A stretch of DNA of 64,000 nucleotides from Paracoccus pantotrophus (GTDB lineage Bacteria > Pseudomonadota > Alphaproteobacteria > Rhodobacterales > Rhodobacteraceae): contig NZ_CP044426.1 of NCBI RefSeq assembly GCF_008824185.1, positions 938,501-1,002,500 of the forward strand. The letters are read 5' to 3'. Below are positions 60,321 through 64,000 of this stretch, one piece after another. The number at the start of each line of letters is the position of its first letter. The first letter of the stretch is position 1. Made by a program: the position numbers and the translations under genes. The notes below the pieces were generated by a model. The model ran no database searches. It saw nothing but the letters and a program-made list of their open reading frames with translations, and was not told the origin of the DNA.

Positions 60321-61925
60321 TTATTCGGTCAGGTCCACGGTGTCGAAGGCATAGTCGCCCAGCGGCGATTGCACGAAGCCGGTCACGTTCTTGGCCATCG
60401 GCACATATTGCGTCGAATGTGCCAGCGTGGCCCAGGGCGCCTCGCGCTTGAAGATGACCTGCGCCTCTTCGTAAAGCTTGACCCGCTCGTCATGGTCCGA
60501 GGTCGCCTTGGCCTTGGCCAGCAGGTCCGAGAACTCCTGGTTGCACCAGAAGGCGCGGTTCGCGCCGCCCGGATTGGCCGCGGCGCAGCTGAGCAGCACC
60601 GACAGGAAGTTGTCGGGGTCGCCGTTGTCGCCGGTCCAGCCCAGGATGACGGCGCCCTTGCGGCCTTCCTCCATCGACTTCTTCAGGTACTCGCCCCATT
60701 CGTAGCTCACGATCTCGACCTTGACGCCGACCTTGGCGAAATCGCTCTGGATCAGCTCGGCGGTGCGGCGGGCATTGGGCATGTAGGGGCGCTGCACCGG
60801 CATGGCCCAGACTTCCATGGTCAGATCCTTGACGCCGGCTTCCTCCAGCATCGCCTTGGCGGCCTCGGGGTCGTATTTGTCGTCCTCGATGGCGTCGTTA
60901 TAGGACCACATGGTCGGCGGGATCGGGTTCTTGGCGACCTCGGCATTGCCTTGATAGACGGCGTCGATCAGGGCCTGCTTGTCCATCGCCATGTTCAGCG
61001 CCTTGCGGACCTGCGGGTTGTCGAAGGGCGCGACGGTGGTGTTATAGGCCAGATAGCCCACGTTCAGGCCGGGCTGCTCGTCCAGCTTGAGGTTCGGGTC
61101 GGCGCGGATCTCGTCCAGGTCGGCGGGCGCCGGATAGGGCATCAGGTGGCATTCGCCGGCCTTGAGCTTTTGCAGCCGCACCGAGGCGTCGGGGGTGATG
61201 GCAAAGACCAGGTCGTCGATCTTGGGTGCCTCGCCCCAGTAATCGGCGTTCTTCTGGTAACGGATCACCGCGTCCTTCTGATAGGCGACGAAGCGGAAGG
61301 GGCCGGTGCCGATCGGGGCGTTGTTCAGGTCTTCGCGGGTGCCGGCGGCGTCCAGCGCGTCGGCATATTCCTTGGAGACGATCGAGACGAAGGGCATCGC
61401 CACATTGGCCAGGAACGGCGCCTCGGGCTGGTTCAGGGTGAATTTCACCGTGTGGTCATCGACCTTCTCGATGGACTTGATCAGCTTGTCCATCTCCATC
61501 GAGGAATAATACTCGTAGGTGATGCCGGGGATGTATTCGTGCCAGGGATGGTCGGCGCTGGCCTGGCGCTCGAAGGTGAAGATCACGTCGTCGGCGTTGA
61601 AATCGCGCGAGGGCGTGAACTTGTCGTTGGAATGGAACTTCACCCCCTGGCGCAGGTGGAAGGTGTATTCCAGCCCGTCCTCGGACACGTCCCAGCTTTC
61701 GGCCAGGGCCGGCTCGATCTCGGTGGTGCCCGGCTTGAACTGCACGAGGCGGTTGTAGATCGCATGGCCCGAGGCATCGAAGGTGGTGCCCGAGGTATAG
61801 GGCGCGGCGTCGAAACCCTCCGGCGAGCCCTCCGAGCAATAGACGAAGGTCTTGGCATGCAGCGGCGCCGCAGCCATCAGGGCAAAAGCCGATGCCGCAA
61901 GCATCCGGGTGGAGAAGAGTGACAT
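60321..61925 (-). CDS. dppA: Dipeptide/oligopeptide ABC importer substrate-binding protein
   Basis: A 534-residue family 5 binding protein with a Sec signal (MLAASAFALMAAAPLHA, then KTFVYC). Matches the DppA group: CSEGSPEGFDAAPYTSGTTF, LAESWDVSEDGLEYTFHLRQ, the ligand-site region NNAPIGTGPFRFVAYQKDA, ILGWTGDNGDPDNFLSVLLS and a pair of cysteines (CAAANPGG, FWCNQEF) typical of DppA. Start at the ATG at 61923-61925, preceded by GGGAGG; the longer frame to 61967 lacks support. First gene of the importer operon. Dipeptides or heme/ALA-type ligands are possible by family. Confidence 0.93.
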   Translation of the reverse strand: MSLFSTRMLAASAFALMAAAPLHAKTFVYCSEGSPEGFDAAPYTSGTTFDASGHAIYNRLVQFKPGTTEIEPALAESWDVSEDGLEYTFHLRQGVKFHSNDKFTPSRDFNADDVIFTFERQASADHPWHEYIPGITYEYYSSMEMDKLIKSIEKVDDHTVKFTLNQPEAPFLANVAMPFVSIVSKEYADALDAAGTREDLNNAPIGTGPFRFVAYQKDAVIRYQKNADYWGEAPKIDDLVFAITPDASVRLQKLKAGECHLMPYPAPADLDEIRADPNLKLDEQPGLNVGYLAYNTTVAPFDNPQVRKALNMAMDKQALIDAVYQGNAEVAKNPIPPTMWSYNDAIEDDKYDPEAAKAMLEEAGVKDLTMEVWAMPVQRPYMPNARRTAELIQSDFAKVGVKVEIVSYEWGEYLKKSMEEGRKGAVILGWTGDNGDPDNFLSVLLSCAAANPGGANRAFWCNQEFSDLLAKAKATSDHDERVKLYEEAQVIFKREAPWATLAHSTQYVPMAKNVTGFVQSPLGDYAFDTVDLTE

Positions 61926-62239
61926 AATGCCTCCCATGTCTAGAGATATTCCCTGATCCTGATGCAAACGAATCTGCCTGACAGGTCAAGTGCTTTGCCG
62001 GGCATGATCGTCGTTTTGCCGCGATGACGCTGCGAAACGCCGAAAGCATCGGGCAAATCTTGGCGTTCAGCCGGCCAGGCACCGGGCAGGAGGGGCCGGC
62101 CCCGGACGTGAAAACAGACAGAACCGGACTGTTCAGGCATTGCCGCCCCGCCGTATCGGGACGGGGACGGGATGATTCTCGGCGCACCATTCGCGGATCG
62201 GCAAGACACGAGGGGCAGGTCCGCGCCGGCGCCGGGACA
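61926..62239. other. Intergenic region without recognisable gene
   Basis: The 314 bases between dppA and a small membrane-protein gene should contain the dpp promoter. I find no coding pattern, tRNA or known riboswitch, and no convincing -35/-10 pair. Confidence 0.5.
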
Positions 62240-62425
62240 TCACCCGTCGTCGCTGCGTTTCAAGAAAAGCGCCGCGAAAAGATAGATCCCTGCCGCACCG
62301 AACAGGAAGGCCCAGAAGAACGCGCCACTGGTTGCCTCGAACCCCGCCCAAAGCAGGGGCAGCAGGACGCAGAGGACACGGACCCAGAGCGGGCGGAAGA
62401 ACGGGTGTTCGGGATCGACCAGCAT
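62240..62425 (-). CDS. Small two-helix membrane protein
   Basis: A 61-residue protein, MLVDPEHPFFRPLWVRVLCV at the N-terminus, with two hydrophobic segments (VRVLCVLLPLLWAGFEA and AFFWAFLFGAAGIYLFAALF) and a charged C-terminus. GGCGGA lies directly upstream of the ATG. It resembles small conserved hypothetical membrane proteins seen in Rhodobacteraceae genomes; function unknown. Confidence 0.7.
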   Translation of the reverse strand: MLVDPEHPFFRPLWVRVLCVLLPLLWAGFEATSGAFFWAFLFGAAGIYLFAALFLKRSDDG

Positions 62426-62540
62426 TCCGCCAACCTAGCCGGGCCGGGCAGGATGCGCCATATCCTTCGGCGCCTCGGAGCCGGTGGATTGACATTGTGC
62501 CGGGTGGCGCCTCTCGGGATCCAGCCCCATGGCGCCTGCC

Positions 62541-62623
62541 CTTCTTTCTTGCCCAAATATCCCGGGGGGACGTTTCCTGCGCCCCGTCGAGGGGCGCAGG
62601 AAACGCGGGGGGCAGCGCCCCCG
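62541..62623. repeat. Rhodobacteraceae-type intergenic repeat with two hairpins
   Basis: The block has TTGCCCAAATATCCCGGGGG, then a perfect 14-bp stem GTTTCCTGCGCCCC (62572-62585)/GGGGCGCAGGAAAC (62591-62604) with loop GTCGA, then a second stem GGGGGC/GCCCCC (62608-62613 and 62617-62622). The AAATATCCCGGGG-plus-hairpin layout is what I remember as a common dispersed element in Rhodobacterales intergenic DNA. The rest of 62426-62783 holds nothing I can name. Confidence 0.65.
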
Positions 62624-62783
62624 AAGGCCAGCGGCGCAGCAGATCCATCCGGCAGCCGGCCGCACGGTCGGGACATGGATGGTGGCGGCCTTGGCCATCT
62701 CCTCGATTTCGGGCGCTTCGTCCTGCATTCCGGCGAGGGGATGCGTGACCAAACCCGTGTGGCCTTGCATCAGCCCGCCGGGT

Positions 62784-63458
62784 TCACCCCATGCCCAGCG
62801 GATCCTGGCGCCAGCGGGCGCGCTTGCGGTCCTCGCCCAGGCTCCACAGCGCAATGGCGCCCCAGGACAGGCAATAGGCCAGCCCGATGCCCAGCACCAG
62901 CCAGCCCGGAATCGGGCCGATGGCGGCGCGCTCCAGCAATTCGGCCGCCGATTGCAGCGGGGTCGGATGCACCCCCAGCTTGCCCAGATAGGCCACGGTC
63001 TGGATCAACAGGATCCAGAAATAGTTGCGCCGGATGCGCCGGCCGATGGCGGTGCGCAGGCTGACGTGATAGGCGGGGCGGCGATAATCCTCGGCCAGCC
63101 GGTCCTGCCAGCCTGTGTCCAGCCGCAGGTCGCCGTCGCGCAGCATCGGCGCCATGAAGTTCAGCTCCATCCAGCGGCAGCGCGCGCGCCAGACGTTGAA
63201 ATAGCGATAGCGCCGGGCCTCGAGCATCAGGAAGAAGATGATGAGGATGCCGACCAGCACCAGCGGCAGGGGCGATGCCTGGGGCGAGGAAAAGGTGATC
63301 GACAGCGCCACCCCCAGCGTCACCACCGACCAGTTCGTCGTGGTGTCGAGCCGCGTGCGCCAGATGGTCGAGCGATAGATTTCGGCCCGGTAAAGATGCG
63401 CAAGCGCGCCGATTTCCGCCGTGTCCAGCGGCTTGCGGCCGTTCTGCTGTCCGTCCAT
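62784..63458 (-). CDS. DUF2270 integral membrane protein
   Basis: A 224-residue predicted membrane protein of the DUF2270 family: TAEIGALAHLYRAEIYRSTI, RLDTTTNWSVVTLGVALSIT (first helix), PLPLVLVGILIIFFLMLEAR, the conserved RRYRYFNVWRARCRWMELNF, then YFWILLIQTVAYLGK and a last helix near LVLGIGLAYCLSWGAIALW. Function unknown. Start at the ATG at 63456-63458; the gene stands alone between a repeat and a DUF72 gene. Confidence 0.85.
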   Translation of the reverse strand: MDGQQNGRKPLDTAEIGALAHLYRAEIYRSTIWRTRLDTTTNWSVVTLGVALSITFSSPQASPLPLVLVGILIIFFLMLEARRYRYFNVWRARCRWMELNFMAPMLRDGDLRLDTGWQDRLAEDYRRPAYHVSLRTAIGRRIRRNYFWILLIQTVAYLGKLGVHPTPLQSAAELLERAAIGPIPGWLVLGIGLAYCLSWGAIALWSLGEDRKRARWRQDPLGMG

Positions 63459-63549
63459 GCGCGTTCTCCCTGCCTTGCAGCTTGGCAGGGGCGGATCGCA
63501 CGGGCAAGCCCCTTGGCCGCGCCGAAAGCGGAACGGGATCGCGGCGGCT

Positions 63550-64000
63550 TCAGCCCAGCCGCTCGATCAGCGCCATGGCGGCTTGCGGATTATGCGCCTT
63601 GTGGCCGCCGATGACGTAAAGATAGACGTCGCGCGGCCCCGAGACCGGGTTCGGCCCGACATGCTCCAGCCCCTCGGGCAGTCCGCCCGCCGCCCAGATC
63701 CGCACCCTTTCCGCCCAAAGATCCAGCGCCGCCGGCGCATAGCCCAGGGCCTTCTCGGCGCTGGTGCCCATGATGCGCACATAGACGAAGGGCGCGGTCG
63801 GATCGGCGATCTGCGGATATTTGCCATCCGCCGCGACCACCGCCGCCACGCCATGCTCGCGCAGCATCTCGGTGAAGACGGGCGTGCGGAAGCTCTGGTG
63901 GCGCACCTCGACCACGTGGCGCAGCGCCCTGCCCCCGGCCGCGGCCGCGGCCGGCAACAGCTTCAGGAAGGCCCGGAAATCGTCGGGCTCGAATGTCTTC
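63550..64000 (-). CDS. DUF72 (YecE-like) protein, 5' end beyond the window
   Basis: The last 149 residues of a DUF72 TIM-barrel protein run in from the right edge: KTFEPDDFRAFLKLLP, RHVVEVRHQSFRTPVFTEML, VAAVVAADGKYPQIADPTAP, FVYVRIMGTSAEKALGY and YLYVIGGHKAHNPQAAMALI. The R-H-x-S block and FVYVR strand are typical. Biochemical function of the family is not established. The upstream part, including the start, is outside the window. Confidence 0.9.
   Translation of the reverse strand, partial: KTFEPDDFRAFLKLLPAAAAAGGRALRHVVEVRHQSFRTPVFTEMLREHGVAAVVAADGKYPQIADPTAPFVYVRIMGTSAEKALGYAPAALDLWAERVRIWAAGGLPEGLEHVGPNPVSGPRDVYLYVIGGHKAHNPQAAMALIERLG

Noticed and set aside
1..64000. CRISPR array, prophage or secondary-metabolite cluster
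   Set aside because: No regularly spaced repeats, no phage structural block beyond the lone beta-helix gene, and no biosynthetic megagenes were seen.

Overview
The window looks like a chromosomal segment of a Paracoccus-type member of the Rhodobacterales (Alphaproteobacteria). It is very GC-rich with tightly packed operons, many of them joined by 4-bp ATGA overlaps. It also has a class I lysyl-tRNA synthetase, a CtrA-type TTAA-N7-TTAAC site, TRAP and Kps systems typical of the group, and an EtfB that resembles the Paracoccus protein as I remember it. The assignment is from memory of these families, not from a search.

Left core (1-31004). Riboflavin genes (ribE at the left edge, nrdR-ribD) on the minus strand flank a plus-strand capsule export block (kpsS-like, outer-membrane export lipoprotein, kpsC with a frameshift). 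Next come a TRAP transporter whose binding protein and permeases converge, late cobalamin genes cobU-cobT-cobS, a small FMN-binding protein, a 764-residue beta-helix spike-like protein with a CtrA-type box upstream, lysK, a TerB protein, dacB-nadD, fhs and the osmoregulated glucan operon opgG-opgH-opgC. The section ends with a periplasmic basic/His-rich protein divergent from a PepSY protein plus two-component pair, then tRNA-Ser(UGA).

Accessory region (31005-51159). This stretch lies between tRNA-Ser and tRNA-Arg and has the marks of a decayed island: two excisionase-like HTH proteins, a frameshifted DUF3800 gene, an IS3-family remnant that truncates etfA, and a broken tyrosine integrase facing the 3' end of tRNA-Arg. 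Its cargo is metabolic. The first module (33838-40813) encodes adenosylcobalamin-dependent glutamate mutase, methylaspartate ammonia-lyase, a class III CoA-transferase, a class I fumarase-type mesaconase and a LysR regulator. Together these suggest glutamate to mesaconate to citramalate to citramalyl-CoA; the lyase and the mutase reactivase GlmL are not present. The second module (40836-49716) has two paralogous GntR/FCD regulators, a GMC alcohol oxidase/dehydrogenase, an aldehyde dehydrogenase, two DAO-type FAD oxidoreductases (one frameshifted), a ProC-like reductase and etfB. Its three control regions share the element CGNATAATATT.

Right core (51160-64000). tRNA-Arg(UCU), a GNAT acetyltransferase, a cysA-cysP-cysT-cysW sulfate importer, a TerB/J-domain protein, a dppABCD-F type peptide importer read leftwards, a small membrane protein, a Rhodobacteraceae-type intergenic repeat, a DUF2270 membrane protein and a partial DUF72 gene.

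Single-base frameshifts occur in three otherwise well-preserved genes (kpsC, DUF3800, one DAO oxidoreductase). Two of them lie at short G/C runs, so sequencing error must be excluded before any is called a pseudogene.
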